Part shown: one piece after another, positions 33,641-46,855 of the stretch
Layout of the letters: every line of letters starts with the position of its first letter
Numbering within the stretch: position 1 is the first letter of the stretch
From: Calliopum simillimum
Taxonomy: Eukaryota; Arthropoda; Insecta; Diptera; Lauxaniidae
Direction: 5' to 3'
Assembly (NCBI GenBank): GCA_951812925.1
Contig: OX638368.1
Coordinates: 158,954,492 to 159,018,491 of the forward strand
DNA: 64,000 bases
Translations under genes and position numbers: made by a program
Notes under the pieces: generated by a model
Told to the model about the DNA's origin: nothing
What the model saw: only the letters and a program-made list of their open reading frames with translations
Database searches by the model: none

Positions 33641-35731
33641 AATTGTCGAAGAGTGTTATCAAAGAAAGATATTCCAGACATTTCCATGCCAAAAATTTAG
33701 TTTTAGACGCAAGCACGTAAACTTTTATCAAATTCACACAGAAGAAACCACTTCATCAAAATTATAAATTGTAGAAATTATAAAGGCTTTAGATAAAGTC
33801 AGGCTATGACCTTCGCAGATATCTTAAACAACGTAGAGGCTGCTGTCAAACGAATGAGCAAATGTGGATTAATCGGCACGAAAATGAGAAACTTTCAAGT
33901 TCTTATGATCAAAAAATGACTGAAGAACTAAGTCAAAACTCAGCTCATAATTTCTCAAAAATATATATTTCGAGTAAAAATTAAAGAAATAAGGTTGATA
34001 TCAAATTAACAAAGCGTAACAAAGCAACAAATTGCTGCACTGACAGACTGTTCTACATCTGAAGGCTGCTTAAGCTATTGAGTTCACACACACACTTAGA
34101 AGGTTGTGTTAATTGTGGGAAAAGCTCTGAAAGACAGACAGGAAGGCAGTTCATTTGACTATCATTTGCTGCTACTGAACACAGCTATGAGCACAAACTG
34201 TTGCATTCCAAAGATGCAAAAAACTGTCACCAACACATTGAGGAACGGCAACAGGAGAAGTAGCTACAGCAGCTGAACCAGCTGAAAATAAAAGTGGCAC
34301 AAAAATGCAAAGCAAAGCAAAAAACCAAACATAAATCAAGAAAGCAAGAAAAATGGTAAATGAAAGAGACAGCAAAATAAGCCGGCCTCATAATAAATGC
34401 AGTCAAAGTGGATGTTGCTGCTGCTGCTGATAATGATGCTGTTGCTTAGGCCGTCAGAAAAAAAAACAAAAGCAAAAGCACAACAGCAAAAATCAAAACA
34501 CAAAAAGCAAAATATTTTAAGCTAAAAATGTTGATGTTGTTGATGCTGCCGCTGCTGTTTGTTTTGCGCTTTGTTGTTGATGATGACTTTGATGGTGTTG
34601 CAGTTGCTAATGATAATCGCATGCAGCTCACTTGGTTTCACCACTTCTATAGCTGTGAGATTGAGCGACAGCGTTTTTTTTTTTTTTTTGCTTTTGTGAT
34701 TGCCGGCTGATGGCTTGCTTGTAACTAAGTTTTTCAGCATGCACAGCACTTTTTCAAAGAAATTGCACTCATAAATTGCCTATAGGCATGGCGGCGCCTG
34801 TATTTTAAAGGGTTGATTAACTGTGCAGCCTGAAAGTATGGGTCGTCTATTCAAGTGCTGTGTTAAGTTGTGGTGAAAAATTTAAGTTTATTTGGTAAAA
34901 TTAAACTTTAATTGTAGCGGTCTCCTCAACGAACCGAAAGTTTAACTTTACTCAACAGAAATATTGTACATAGAAAGAAGTTTGTTGGCCAACTTAATTG
35001 GGATAGGAAAGAGGTGGCAACCTAGTTTTCGTAGAGGAAATGAATCATCCTACTTTTCGTCTGAGGCATCAATATAGTGAAAATTGTGAAATTGTAAAGT
35101 TTTATATGTATTAAGTAAATAAAAGCAAGGACAAAGCACTGCCCAGAGCTCGAACACTTTAAAAATTAAATAGATTATTTAAAGACAAAATGCGTAACGT
35201 AAATTTCTGAATTATATATATCTTGTAGCTACTTACTGATTTTTAAAAATAACATGAAATTACCTGCAAATAAAAGAAAAGAGAAAGAGATTAATACTTT
35301 TTGTTTTTCTTTGAAAACAAGCGCATTATACATACAAATATTTCCAACAAATTATTCAAGAACTGATTCAACTTTCAGACAAAAGACAAAATTTATTACA
35401 GGGTAAAAATGAAATTTGTTTGCTGAGTCATTTAACTTAAAAAGGACAAAATGAAATAAGAAGAACGAAAGCAAGGACAAAACGTATATATTTTTTTCTA
35501 GATGGGATGTGACTTATGTGACTGCTACGACGTAAGAAAGTAAAAAACCAGATGCTGTAACAAAAAAAAAAAAAACCGGCGAACTGGAGACAGTTGCTGA
35601 GGGATTTAATTGGGTTTGAATGACAATACTTACATATGACTCAGACTTTTAAGGATAGTTCGAAGCAAAAATTTTTATCATATTCTACCGGTTTTACGAG
35701 CACGTTTTGATTTTTGATATTTTCGTGAATT
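33641..35731. other. Spacer with trinucleotide-rich segments
   Basis: No gene is supported. GCT/TTG-rich sequence at 34415-34450 and 34525-34610 gives open frames on both strands by composition alone. Runs of A or T interrupt it at about 34674-34690 and 35558-35575. Confidence 0.5.
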
Positions 35732-36426
35732 ATTAAAGCTTCTGCTTCAAGCAGTGCAGTCAGACTCAGGGAAACTGGCTGTTGGGTGCCAAAGCAGTAT
35801 GGCCATTCTTCCATTCTCGAAAAGCTGCAAACCGAACTTACCTGCTCAAAAGACTACACCTGCCCCATACTCAGTTTTGATAACAATTTTCGCGTATGGC
35901 TTCCAGAGAGAGCTCAGTGGGAAGATGGCACTGTTAACCTAAACTTTGGAACCACCATATACACCGATGGCTCCAAGATGGAGTGTGGTGTTGGTGCGGG
36001 CGTGTTTTCAAGAGAGCTGAAATCATCCCACTCATTTCGCTTGTCTGATTCAGCCAGCGTTTTTCAGGCAGAAGTTTTTGCCAACCTCGATGCCTGCATA
36101 TCATTAGAGAATATCAATACCTTTTCCGGAAAGGTGGCAATCCTCTCGGATAGTCAGGCTGCCATCAAAGCACTCAGTTCAGCAATAATAAAATCTTAAT
36201 TAGTAGCGGATTGTAAGGAGAAATTAGTCAGACTGGGGCGTCGGCTTGATATTGCGCTCGTTTGGGTTCCAGGCCACAGGGACATCGAAGGCAACGAAAA
36301 AGCTGACGAACTGGCAAGGAACGGCTCCTCTCTGAATGTCACCAGCGCGTTGCGAGTTCATACCCCGCTAGGTCTAGTAAAGAAGCGGATCTTCCCATAC
36401 TACTTAACCGAGGCGAACACTAATTG
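35732..36426 (+). pseudogene. Non-LTR retrotransposon fragment: RNase H domain
   Basis: The frame opens with IKASASSSAVRLRETGCW, the linker that follows the reverse transcriptase in LOA/I-type elements, and YGHSSILE. The RNase H domain follows: TDGSKMECGVGAGVF (first Asp), FQAEVFANLDA (Glu), ILSDSQAAIKAL (second Asp), then after an in-frame TAA at 36197-36199 the same frame continues with VWVPGHRDIEGNEKADELAR (last Asp). All four catalytic residues remain. The fragment lacks the reverse transcriptase and the C-terminal cysteine motif and ends at a stop near 36424. It is a different family from the minus-strand fragment at 1638-2242. Confidence 0.88.
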
Positions 36427-37616
36427 ACTACATGTAAGATATCAAGGTCAATCTGGCCTTCATATACAATAACAGTTTAAGAACACCTTATTTACTAGCT
36501 AATAATCGCATTAATATAGAAAGATTTACCGTAGTTTGTCTTTTTGTCGGAGTTGCTTTCTCTTTGACTGTGACTGTGAGATATACTTACCTAAAAATTA
36601 TTTACCCAAAAAAATCTCCCACCTCTTGTGGGTTTAATACGAAAAGTTAAAAAAAAAAACTCTTTAAATTTTTCTTTTCATTTTCATAGGCAAAAACATC
36701 AATTTCCTTTTTACATTTCTAAAATATTAATTAAACTTAATGTCATATTTTTGCCATTTGAACCACCCATACATTAGCAACAAAAACAATGACTTGGAAG
36801 AAAGAGCACAAGCCACAACAACAACAACAACATGCAATGCACGCCCCTCAAACAAAACTGCCACTTCGTAATAAAGTGCCACACCTACGTAAAAACGTAA
36901 GGTGTAACATTTTAAAAGGTACAAACAGTAGAAATTGTGGAAAAAAACATAAAAGGATTCTTTTATTTGGTTTTTTTTTTTTTTTTTTTTTCACCACATC
37001 AAACGACACAAACAACAAACAAAACAACTCCATCCAAACATATTCATGCATGCCATGCCATACATAGTTGCCATATGGCATGTTAAAAATTTTCTCATTT
37101 TCATGTTACAAAAGCAAAAAACAAAAAATACAAGAAAAACTTGAACAAAATAAACTTTTCTGTATGTTAAGTTATGCTTTTATTAAAAATATTTTTGAAT
37201 GCATTACAAAATATTTTAATAATTTGAAAACATTACTCTTATTAAATAATCTCTCTATAGAAAATTATAATTAAAGGGTGATTCATTTTTTAGCTTGATG
37301 GCGTTTCATATCGCAAAATTATGTCGCATGAATTCAAAAATTAAAAGTCAAAACCAAAACTTCCAACGAAAACGGCGACATTGAGAAGCGTAGCGAAATA
37401 AACAGCGGCAAATACCATGTGGCGTGGAAAGAGTAAGCAATGTTTACGCAGATTGTGGGATGCTAAACAACAACAAAAAGAACATGTTCGAACCTTTGAG
37501 ATGCGATCAATCGTTGCGATTTTCTAGCAATACTGCTACACTTTATGATCTTCAGCGCCAAATATGCTCATTAGACTGGTTCAAAAGTTAAAGTTGTTTG
37601 CTTGATGCTCCATTTC
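36427..37616. other. AT-rich spacer
   Basis: No gene is supported. There is a CAA run at about 36817-36832 and a T tract at 36969-36991. At 37275-37310 the sequence AAAGGGTGATTCATTTT resembles some mariner-type ends, but no matching second end was found. Confidence 0.45.
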
Positions 37617-37980
37617 AGAGATTATTTGATAGAGTATTTTGATAAAAATGCTCCTGAAAAATTTCTAGCTGCAAAATTTAAATTTTTCAATGCTTTCATG
37701 GATTTTGCGCCGTTTAATCCGAATCTGTAATTTATTACTTAGTATATTGCATAGTTTTAGAGATATTGTCCATTCAAGGTGGAAAATTAGGTTTCACTAT
37801 TTTATTTTTATTTTTTTCATTGTCCATTTTGAATGGAAAATATCTCTAAAGCTACAGAACTTTCTGTGAAATAAATTGCAGATTTGAATTCAAAAATCAG
37901 ACGTTGAATAATTTAAATTTAAAAAAAAAAATTTCCCATTCTAGGAGCATTTTTTCAGTTTTGAAATGACATTGATCTCT
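37617..37980. repeat. Foldback repeat, ~365 bp
   Basis: The inverted arms run from AGAGAT at each end through AAAATGCTCC, AAATTTAAATT, TCAA and TTTAGAGATATT-CCATTCAA, leaving a short T-rich centre near 37800-37815. Divergence between the arms is clear, so the element is old. No coding sequence. Confidence 0.7.
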
Positions 37981-37996
37981 TGCCACGACTTTCGCA

Positions 37997-38928
37997 TTTA
38001 TTGTATTTCCTTTTCCAGTGACCTTTTCCAGTTGGTTGGATTCCACTCAAGAGCCTGGTGGCAAACTTCGCTGTGTGGTTTCCGGAGAGTATTACCAATC
38101 CATCTCCACGCCTGAATTAGTGGTGAATGTCGGGGACAACAACCCGTTGTGTAACACACTGCATTTAAAGCCTTCATATTGTGCACATACTAAGTTTATG
38201 GCCTTTTGGCAATGCCACTTCGCTGCAGTAAAGCCCAAATGTTTTCTCGGGAGACACTGTCGGAAGCAGTCCTGCAGTCTATGAAGAAAAGTTGAAGCGA
38301 AGCACGTCACTCACATGATTGTTCGACAATTATTCTAAGAGTGTTGATTTGATCCACGCATGATTGGTTTGGCCGGAATCTTGCTTGTTTCTTTCGAATG
38401 GCCAAATCAAGTTTTTCGCTTACCCTGTTTAGAAGCACTTTTGCCAGTACTTTTGATGGTACTGAGAGCAAAGTTATTCCTCTATAATTTCGGCACTCAC
38501 TTAGGTCACATTTTTTCGGCAATTTGACCAACATGCCATGTAGCCAATCTACTGGCAAACGCTCTTCGCTCCAGATTCTGGAAATCAGAGGATGAAGAAT
38601 CTTAGCATTTCAGCTGTTATTTGATCTGTACCGGCGGCCTTGTTGTTTTCATGCTTTGGATAGCTTTCACTATTTCATCGATTTAAGGCGGTTGTGTTTG
38701 TATTCAACTACTACTGCGAGTCACTGCGGCAGTTGTAGTTGGTGATTCTGGTTGCGAAAATGTGGTGGATGTGGGATTCAGTATGTCACAAAAATACTCT
38801 TTTCATCTTCTTAGTTGGTTGTCCGCGGATGTTAAAAGATTTCCGTTTTTGCCTCTGATAGGCCGATTCTGTTGGTGTTTTCTTCCAGATAGTCTGCGAG
38901 TGATATCAAAATCTCAGGCAGCTTTACG
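37997..38928 (-). pseudogene. Non-LTR reverse-transcriptase fragment, internally deleted
   Basis: On the minus strand the order is KLPEILISLADYLEE, RPIRGKNGNLLTSADNQLRR (38780-38930), then LPVDWLHGMLVKLPKKCDLS and RNYRGITLLSVPSKVLAKVL (about 38430-38560), which is the fingers region of the reverse transcriptase. A frame-shifted DSVSRENIWALLQRSGIAK and INLVCAQYEGFKC follow (about 38165-38270). The catalytic palm with the YxDD motif is absent; the sequence jumps to the C-terminal tail WRWIGNTLRKP...CHQALEWNP (about 38000-38105). Several stops and frameshifts. RTE/CR1-like by its conserved words; clade not certain. Confidence 0.85.
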
Positions 38929-38932
38929 ACAT

Positions 38933-39026
38933 AAAGCCGCTTGGTCCATATTCATTTCTCAAAAGATTGGCGTAAAGTATGTGTGGACCTTTTGCCCTAT
39001 GGACTCCTTCAGTTAAACGATTATTG
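38933..39026 (+). repeat. Dispersed ~100-bp repeat, copy 2
   Basis: It matches 7366-7469: AAAGCCGCTTGGTCCAT, TTTCTCAAAAGA, AAAGTATGTGTGG and GACTCCTTCAGTTAAACGAT. It lacks about 10 bp near the middle compared with copy 1. It abuts the 5' edge of the reverse-transcriptase fragment. Confidence 0.7.
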
Positions 39027-42000
39027 CTTCATAACGTCATGTAGTTACTAGTTTAAAATTTTTAACGGTTATTGAAAGCTAGTGATACTTACTTTTTTTT
39101 TTTTCTTCTCATCATATTATAGATGTTGTTTAACAAATATAAATAATTCAGTCCCAGTTCCAAAAGGTTTCTGATTTTTAGTAAAACAAAAAATCAAAAT
39201 TGTTTAAAAAAGAAATCATCATAATCGGAGTCCATATATAGAGCGGCCAAAACTAGTAAACGTTGTCCGATTTTGATGAAATTTTGCACAGTGATGCTTT
39301 TTGTTAAGGTTATGAAAATATAAGAAAATGGGCGTGGTCCGCCTCTTTTTAAGCCGACTCCCAGCATAAAAGTATTAGTATCGGGTGATTTTTGTAAAGG
39401 TTTTTGATACAATTAAATTAACTTTTAACCTTTTAAATGCTTTTTAAGTTTTTACGATCGCATAAGAAGAAAAAAAGTTAAAGCAGTTATAACTTAAAAT
39501 TAAAGTGAAATATTTTAATTTAGAAACTTCACTCATTTAAGAAAGCAAAAAATATTGAATTAAAAATTTATGCAATTAAAAAGATGAAATCTTAAGCTTT
39601 AAAATGCTTTTCAATCTATTCTGATCGGCTAAGAAAAAAAAAAGTTATGGGCGTTTGAGTTCAAAATTAATATAATATATTTACAATTTTGGTACTCGCT
39701 CTTTTTAGAAAACGAAAGAAGGACTCTTAAAAATTACATATTTTGGTCAATTTTTATGCTAGAAAGATGTTTAAAAAACCAAAATGTGCAGAATTGCATC
39801 AACTTAATTTTTGCCTGAAATTTTTTTTTCTGACTAGCAGTTTTTAAGTTATTGTTCAAAAAATTTCTTTTTTGATCTTTGAACCCCCAAAAAGGGGAGT
39901 TACACCCCTTATTGAGCAAGAACATTTTTTTTATAAAGTTACTATTTTCCAATAAAGAACTGTGTTAGGTTTCAAGTCCGCAGCAATTTTTTCCATTTAG
40001 AAATTTAATTTTACTGTCCTAAGAATATTAATTTTTTATTGAATTTTAATCGAGGTCACTTTAGAAAATTAACGAAAGGGGCACTTTTTTTTCGTTTGCT
40101 TATACACTGTACTTCTCTCTTTTGTTTCTAATTAAGACATTAGGGTCTTTTGCGTCATTCTTTTTTGATGGTCTCCCAAACTTTTCTTTAAAATTCACAA
40201 ATAAGCAAAAAAACACCTGTCCAATAAAGCTACTGTAAACAAAACGTTAGTACAAAAATCTGCTCAAAACTTGCTCTTCTATATAGGAAAAATGTCATTT
40301 ATTTCTAAAAAGTTGGTTTTAACTAAGGGTTTTAGTAACAAAGGCCTGTTTTCGATTTAAGAATCATGGAACGAAATTTATTTTTTTTTGTGTCATTTAT
40401 TCTATCTTTTCAAAACTCTAAGTTTAAGTATACTTAACAATATGCCATCCTTGATAGGTTCATATATAAGACTTTAACTTTGACCTTTTGGCCGCACTCG
40501 CGACACTGTGCGTCCGAGGAAAAGGCTTTATTGTTTCCAATAAAAGTATAGGAGCGTGAAACCTTTACTGCTAGTGGAAAATTAGAAATGATAAGTGAAG
40601 CATGAACACCAATGAAGACAAACTTGATACCAACATTTTTTGTTGTTTGATGAAAATCTTTTGCGCTGAGGTCATCACGAAACAGACATTTGCCCAAAGT
40701 ATTCATGAATTATTATAAAGATAACGAAAGAACGAAGTAAGAATATGTAATGAAATTGTACACTTGTTATGTAGCCAAAGCAAGTATAACAACTCTTGTA
40801 CAAAACAAAATCTTGATTATGCTATGCTGAATATTTTATTGCCATCGGTGGGCGCAAGTTCCACTGTTAGTTCTGACGAGAGCGCATTTGAGAGTAACGA
40901 AAGATCATTTGAGTATATAGTACGCATATAAATGAGAATGCACAATAATATAAAGTTCTACTTCAGCAGCCATAAAGTTGTTGTTCCACTACAAGGAAAT
41001 GAAAACATGCGTGCGTGTTGGTGCCCACCATTGCAGATTACAATAATTTAACCAAATATTCATGGCTTAATTGATGCAAGTAGAGCTGAGTAGAGCTTCT
41101 GCTAACAGCATCATTTGAGATTAAGTAACATAATTTCCACAACCACAAGAAATGGTTAAAACAAGCTCTAAACAAAGACCACGCCAATACAGACAAGCAG
41201 TCAGGCCACCTCTTATACAAGCAAAGTCTAAATATGTTGTACCGAAAGCCTATTGGAAGCAGATGTCATGTAAACACTAAAAACGGTTAGTGCAAGCTCT
41301 GAGCAATGATTCTTTCGGCTTCAAAACGCTTTACATAAAGCTTAATCAGTCGACAAGTTATCATTCGTACAAGTTTTTATTCCAAAGTACCCATTTTTTA
41401 AATTGGTTTCCAGATTTTTGGTAAATAAGTATTATAGTAATTTAAAATTAAAGAAAATGCCGCAAGTGAATTTTATCACCAAAAGTGGCAACATCAGCAC
41501 CCTGACCAACAGATATAGTAAAGAGGAGCACAAAAAGGAGCAGTAAAAGCAGCCACAAGAACGACAACGAAACATAAGCAATAATTTTAATGCATTTTAT
41601 GTGGTGGGCTGCTTTGTGTCCTGCTGTTATTGCTGTCTGTATGGTTGGTTGCATCCTTGCTTGCTATCAGTCCTGTTGCATGTGGGTTTTTTTTTTTGGT
41701 TGCATATTGTGCTCAGCCCAGCCAGCCTGTTGTCCAGAAAGGCATGGAAAGCTCCTTAAAAATGTTGAGTATTTTTTATTAATTCTTTTTTTCCTTAATG
41801 CGGTTATTTATTAGTAGTGGTGGAAGGAATTGTTCTTGTGTTTTTTTTTTTTTTTTTTTTTTGCTGCTGCTACTGTTGTGACTTGCAACAACAATTAGTA
41901 GCATTTATACACAATGCCTTTGTTTATGTTTTCATTCAATTTATTCCCTTCTCTTAAATTGTCTGTCAATTTATACAAAAAAAAAGTGGGAGGGTTGAAA

Positions 42001-44049
42001 TGACCCCATTCAAGGATGACAACGTCGAATGCAGCAGGACGAGAAAAACTTCAACAAAACGAAAAGGGAGCAGCTGACAGCGCATTAGTCAAGTTTAGGA
42101 ACGGCGAACGAAAGAGTTGCATTATTTTTATTCCAGCATGTGCTATCTAGGACAAAGAGCAGCATATAGGATATATAAGATAGCAGGATAAATGAGTAAG
42201 AAATAGCAGGAGAAAAGCGTCAATTCAATTCAAATTTTTAAATTCTTTAAGCAAACCTTAAGTAACCATTGTATTTTACTACTGTACAAGGAATACAACC
42301 AATTAGTGTCAATATCCTTTGATTATCCTTCCATTGTATGAAATACACAGTTGACCATTCTATGTATTAGAACGAAGAAACTTCGTAAAAGTAAAATGCA
42401 GCAAAAACAAAAGTGAAAACGTTTAAGCTGAATAAACAATTTAATATAAATAACAACAAAAACCTAATAGAGTCTACAAATAGACATAAAAGACGAAAGC
42501 AAACGAATAACAGGATATAGAAAAAATTCAAGCGTTGCAAATTGTGCCTTTGTTATACAACCCATACCTTCTGGCATCAAATGCTGTTAGACCACCCAGT
42601 AGAACAGGGCCACCGTGTGGACACCAATGATGCTTCTCTTAACAAAGTGACCAAAAAGAACCATGAAACTCTGCTTTACACGGTAAAGTACAAAAACAAT
42701 GGGAATAAGAGAGAATATATTACAAGCGAAAGAAACAATTGGCATTTTTCAAGGCAACATGCTTCCTGTTTCCCTTACACCGTAAGCTTGCAGGTAAGCA
42801 TGTTGAAATAAAATTTTACCGTCTCACTTCCGTCGTAACTTACAATATCACCACTTTCTATATTGGCAAAAAACAAAAAAATCAAAATGGTAACGTAGCA
42901 AACAATAGCTCTTTTGATTCTCTACCAGGGCCATCTAAGTAACAACTCCAAATCCTGCTATACACACTCATTGAGCTTTTGAATGTTTGTTAGACAATAA
43001 AATAAAGACTCCGCATGAATCATCATGGAATTTTCTCAATGTAAACAAAGCAAATAAAGAAGAAATGTGAAAATTCAAAAATAAAATAAATAAAAAAATC
43101 ACAAAAAGAAAAAGAAAAGTTCGCTCTTGCTTCTATCGTTGGGGCATTTGTCTGACAGCAGCGCAAAAGTATGCAACATTGTTTTTAAGAATTTTTCCTT
43201 ATTTATATCGTAGTTTATGGAATTTTCGCATTTTCTAGCGTATTTATGAAGTTTGTGCAAAAACAAACAATGAAATGCGCTGCGCACAAAGGATGGATGG
43301 TTCAGCCAGAAATATTAACTGTTGAATATATCAGGAATTTATTGAAAAGCAAATTTTCTTAGAAAAGAATTTCTTTATTAAATTGAAAAAGAAAAAAAGA
43401 ATCAATTTCACATGAACACCCCTGCTTATTGCATGTTATATGAAGTTTATTGTTTTGTAGTGTCAGCAAAATATAGACATCCAGTAGGGCTCTGTTTTTT
43501 CTGAAAAGTTAAAATTATATAGAAGGCTATTTCATATAGTTGCAGGCAATAGGTCTAGTTAATTGGCAGAGGAAAGCATTCTTTTCAAGAGATGCTAGCG
43601 ATTCATGTAGAATTTTAAATTTCATTTTCATTGGTAACTACTTAAAGCTCAGAAGCAAAAAACATAAAAGCTATAAAAATACAGAATTGTTTCTCTCCCC
43701 ACCATTTCCAAGCTTTCAATTGGTACTTTTCAAAGCTTTGGCAACAATTAATCAAAAAATTTCAGTAAGATTAAGATATAATAGGAACATTTTTCTTCGA
43801 ATTGCTTGGTATGTTAGGTAAATCGGCTCCTTCGAAAACAATGATTTCTAAGTGGACTATTTTGTTTTAAATTGTTCGTAGAAACTATGACTTATCACGT
43901 GAGTTACGTCTTAACGACTGCATCAACAACAGAAATCGTCACAAAAAATGCGACTAATGAATTTTTTAAGATCGGCGGGCAATGCCACACCCACCAAATC
44001 TATAGTTAACCATATCTCTGAACCTATATGAGGGATTTGAATGAGGTTA
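39027..44049. other. AT-rich spacer without supported genes
   Basis: Nothing here is supported as a gene. At 39225-39400, GTCCGATTTTGATGAAATTT with ATGGGCGTGGTCCGCC resembles the interior of the mini-me-like repeats and is probably a fragment. A minus-strand open frame at 40434-40706 (90 codons, with CRECGQK) has more even composition than its neighbours but no recognisable domain. A T tract lies at 41840-41862. Confidence 0.5.
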
Positions 44050-44735
44050 GATACATATGGGGCATTATACGTGTAGCGGATATAAAAAAATTTTAATATG
44101 TTAAACTTATATATGAGGCTATGAGCGCAATAGTGGCTTAACCTGTTCTTCGTAAATAAAGCAAAAGCACATAACCTGAGTCGATACAAACACAAGTTAT
44201 TTGCTTTTGATTTCTTAACGATGTGAGGGTTAGGCCACTCTTGCGCTCATAGCCTCATATACCCTGATCCAGATACAAAATTTGCACATGTATTTGGTCT
44301 GGCTCCTAAACGACTTCCACGCCCACTATGAAATTTGGCAAGAATTACCTATTCACTATAAGCTATTTTTAGAAAAAAAAATTAAAAGGGACTTACTTTG
44401 TTAAAATTAATTTTCAAAAATTAAGGTCGATCTTTTTCCAAAAAACGAAATTTCTTTTTTAATCCAAAAATGTAGTCAAAAAGCTCATTAAAAAGAATGT
44501 AAATTTGGCTACTTTATTTATTTTAATTTAACTTTGTTAAGCTGGATACATATCTGCCGGTCAGTCAACATTTTAAAGCTCTCAAGCTCGTTAACCAGAC
44601 CTTATATTTCAAAAAAAATTTGTATCCGGATCCAGGGAATATATAGATATAACCTAATCAAAAATAACTGTGATTGGATACATCAACATTTTATTTTATG
44701 TCCGCTACACGTATAATGACCCATATGTAAAATGC
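44050..44735. repeat. Nested inverted-repeat element beside a microsatellite
   Basis: The outer arms, ACATATGGGGCATTATACGT (44050) and its complement near 44730, enclose two further pairs: ATGAGGCTATGAGCGCAATA at about 44114 with its complement at about 44265, and ACCCTGATCCAGATACAAA at about 44261 with GTATCCGGATCCAGGGAA near 44620. The outer right end lies about 12 bp before the ATTC microsatellite. Confidence 0.65.
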
Positions 44736-44746
44736 AATACACAAAT

Positions 44747-45387
44747 TTCATTCATTCATTCATTCATTCATTCATTCATTTATTCATTCATTCATTCATT
44801 CATTCATTCATTCATTCATTCATTCATTCATTCATTCATTCATTCATTCATTCATTCATTCATTCATTCATTCATTCATTCATTCATTCATTCATTCATT
44901 AATTCATTCATTCATTCATTCATTCATTCATTCATTCATTCATTCATTCATTCATTCATTCATTCATTCATTCATTCATTCATTCATTCATTCATTCATT
45001 CATTCATTCATTCATTCATTCATTCATTCATTCATTCATTCATTCATTCATTCATTCATTCATTCATTCATTCATTCATTCATTCATTCATTCATTCATT
45101 CATTCATTCATTCATTCATTCATTCATTCATTCATTCATTCATTCATTCATTCATTCATTCATTCATTCATTCATTCATTCATTCATTCATTCATTCATT
45201 CATTCATTCATTCATTCATTCATTCATTCATTCATTCATTCATTCATTCATTCATTCATTCATTCATTCATTCATTCATTCATTCATTCATTCATTCATT
45301 CATTCATTCATTCATTCATTCATTCATTCATTCATTCATTCATTCATTCATTCATTCATTCATTCATTCATTCATTCATTCATTCAT
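44747..45387 (+). repeat. (ATTC)n microsatellite, 641 bp
   Basis: About 160 copies of the tetranucleotide CATT run without length change. I saw two single-base interruptions, a T at 44781 and an A at 44901, both near the left end. The repeat gives an open frame of repeated Phe-Ile-His-Ser on the plus strand, which is a product of composition and not a gene. Confidence 0.97.
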
Positions 45388-45589
45388 GTGTACGATAATG
45401 CGGTTATCGTGAATAAATATTTCCGGAGAATTTTTCCCAGGCTCTCATGCATTCTCCATTGCAGTCTCAGAAAAACTCCTCAGGAATATCTAACCCCAAA
45501 ATAATATTGAAGGCGAAGCAATGGATGACAGTCATTTTTAAATTCAAAAGGCAGCAAGATAATTAAAAAAAAAAATACAAAAATTTGAG

Positions 45590-46030
45590 TATCTAGTTTA
45601 AAACACGCTTTGTACTTTTTGGTTATCAACGAGATATATGAAATGTGCAAAGTTGCGATTTTGTTTGCTCCCCGTCTATTTCCTGAAAGTAGAGGTCAAA
45701 AAAAATAAGATTTCAAAAAAGTTAGGAATCTGGAGTGAAAAATAACCAGCCGGTTTTCGATTGAGGCTATAAAAATTGGCCTTAAAAAGGCAAATCGCTT
45801 TAACTGCTCGTAACTTCTAAACTATTGATTTTTTCGGTAATGTCTTCGGATAAACTTTTGTATGGCTTTCTAGTAATTTTCAAAGAGCGGATTTTTTTTT
45901 TTTAGAAATTCTACGTTGTAAGAAATTAAATGTAGAATAATTCAATTTTACGAAAATGGACGGGGAGCAAACAAATTCTCAACTTCGCACATATGGGCAA
46001 TCTGCTGTTAAAACATAAACGAGTATTTCC
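45590..46030. repeat. Foldback repeat with TTGTTTGCTCCCCGTC arms
   Basis: ATGTGCAAAGTTGCGATTTT with TTTGCTCCCCGTCTAT (about 45650-45695) is inverted at about 45955-46000. The outer limits are blurred. The spacer of about 250 bp has no ORF of note. Confidence 0.6.
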
Positions 46031-46633
46031 GATCGCTTTGTGTTCAACTTAACAAGGCCCAATTAAGTAAATTCTTGGAACTGCATTTTCATGTAGTTTA
46101 CATGCATATAAATTTATAATTTTTTTTCAAATTTTGTATTTCTTTTCATCTGCTCAATTACTTTTCCGCTCATTAAGCAAAACTTCCAAACCATATAATG
46201 CCACTCCAGAATTAATTACCGCATAAATTTTCTTTAGTGAAACAACAAACTTTCATTCATTCTTACACATTTTCGTATGATACTTGAAAATTAAATTCAC
46301 AGCATTCATATTAAAAAGGAAATGCATTTCCAACCAAAAACAACAATAGTACAACAGCAACTACAACAACAGCAAAAGCCAACTGAATGAAAAACTCAAG
46401 CCACGTAAGAGCAAAAAAGTACCAAACCAAATTATGGAAGAAAAAAAACAACTCCGGCACTAGCACTAGATAGAAAATTTTATTACATTTCCCGGTAACG
46501 CAGCAGTCACTCCATTCATTCATCCATTCATTTACTCGTTTGTTCAGTCATTCATTTCTACAGGTATTTCTTCATTTAACTTAAGCCTTCAGGAGTATGC
46601 GCCCATTTTCATACAGCTCCTAATTTTAAAATC

Positions 46634-46855
46634 ATACATATCGCTCATTTACTACAAGAACGACACAACTCAAAAAACGCGAATTTTGAGTTAGCGATGC
46701 AGAAAATTTCGTTATATCATGCTTCATATTGTGTGAAATTTTCATTTTCATTTGAGAATGAAATAACTTTTTTAATTGAAAACTTTAAAAGTATTTTTTG
46801 CAAAATCGAGTTTTTTTGACTTGTGCCATTCTTGTAGTAAATGAGCGATATGTAT
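46634..46855. repeat. 222-bp foldback MITE-like repeat
   Basis: The ends are clean inverted repeats: ATACATATCGCTCATTTACT plus ACAAGAACG at the left and its complement at the right, about 45 bp long with few mismatches. The interior is AT-rich. No target duplication could be assigned. Confidence 0.75.

Noticed and set aside
34522..34749. Open frames on both strands in trinucleotide-rich DNA
   Set aside because: Composition explains them; there is no recognisable protein.
37275..37310. Mariner-type left end AAAGGGTGATTCATTTT
   Set aside because: No matching right end or transposase fragment could be found nearby.
42542..42811. 89-codon plus-strand frame followed by a CAG-GTAAGC donor-like site
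   Set aside because: A single donor-like word with no recognisable protein or acceptor is weak evidence for an exon.
44670..45398. 242-codon open frame of repeated Phe-Ile-His-Ser
   Set aside because: It is a translation of the pure ATTC microsatellite; any frame without a stop in a tetranucleotide repeat would do the same.
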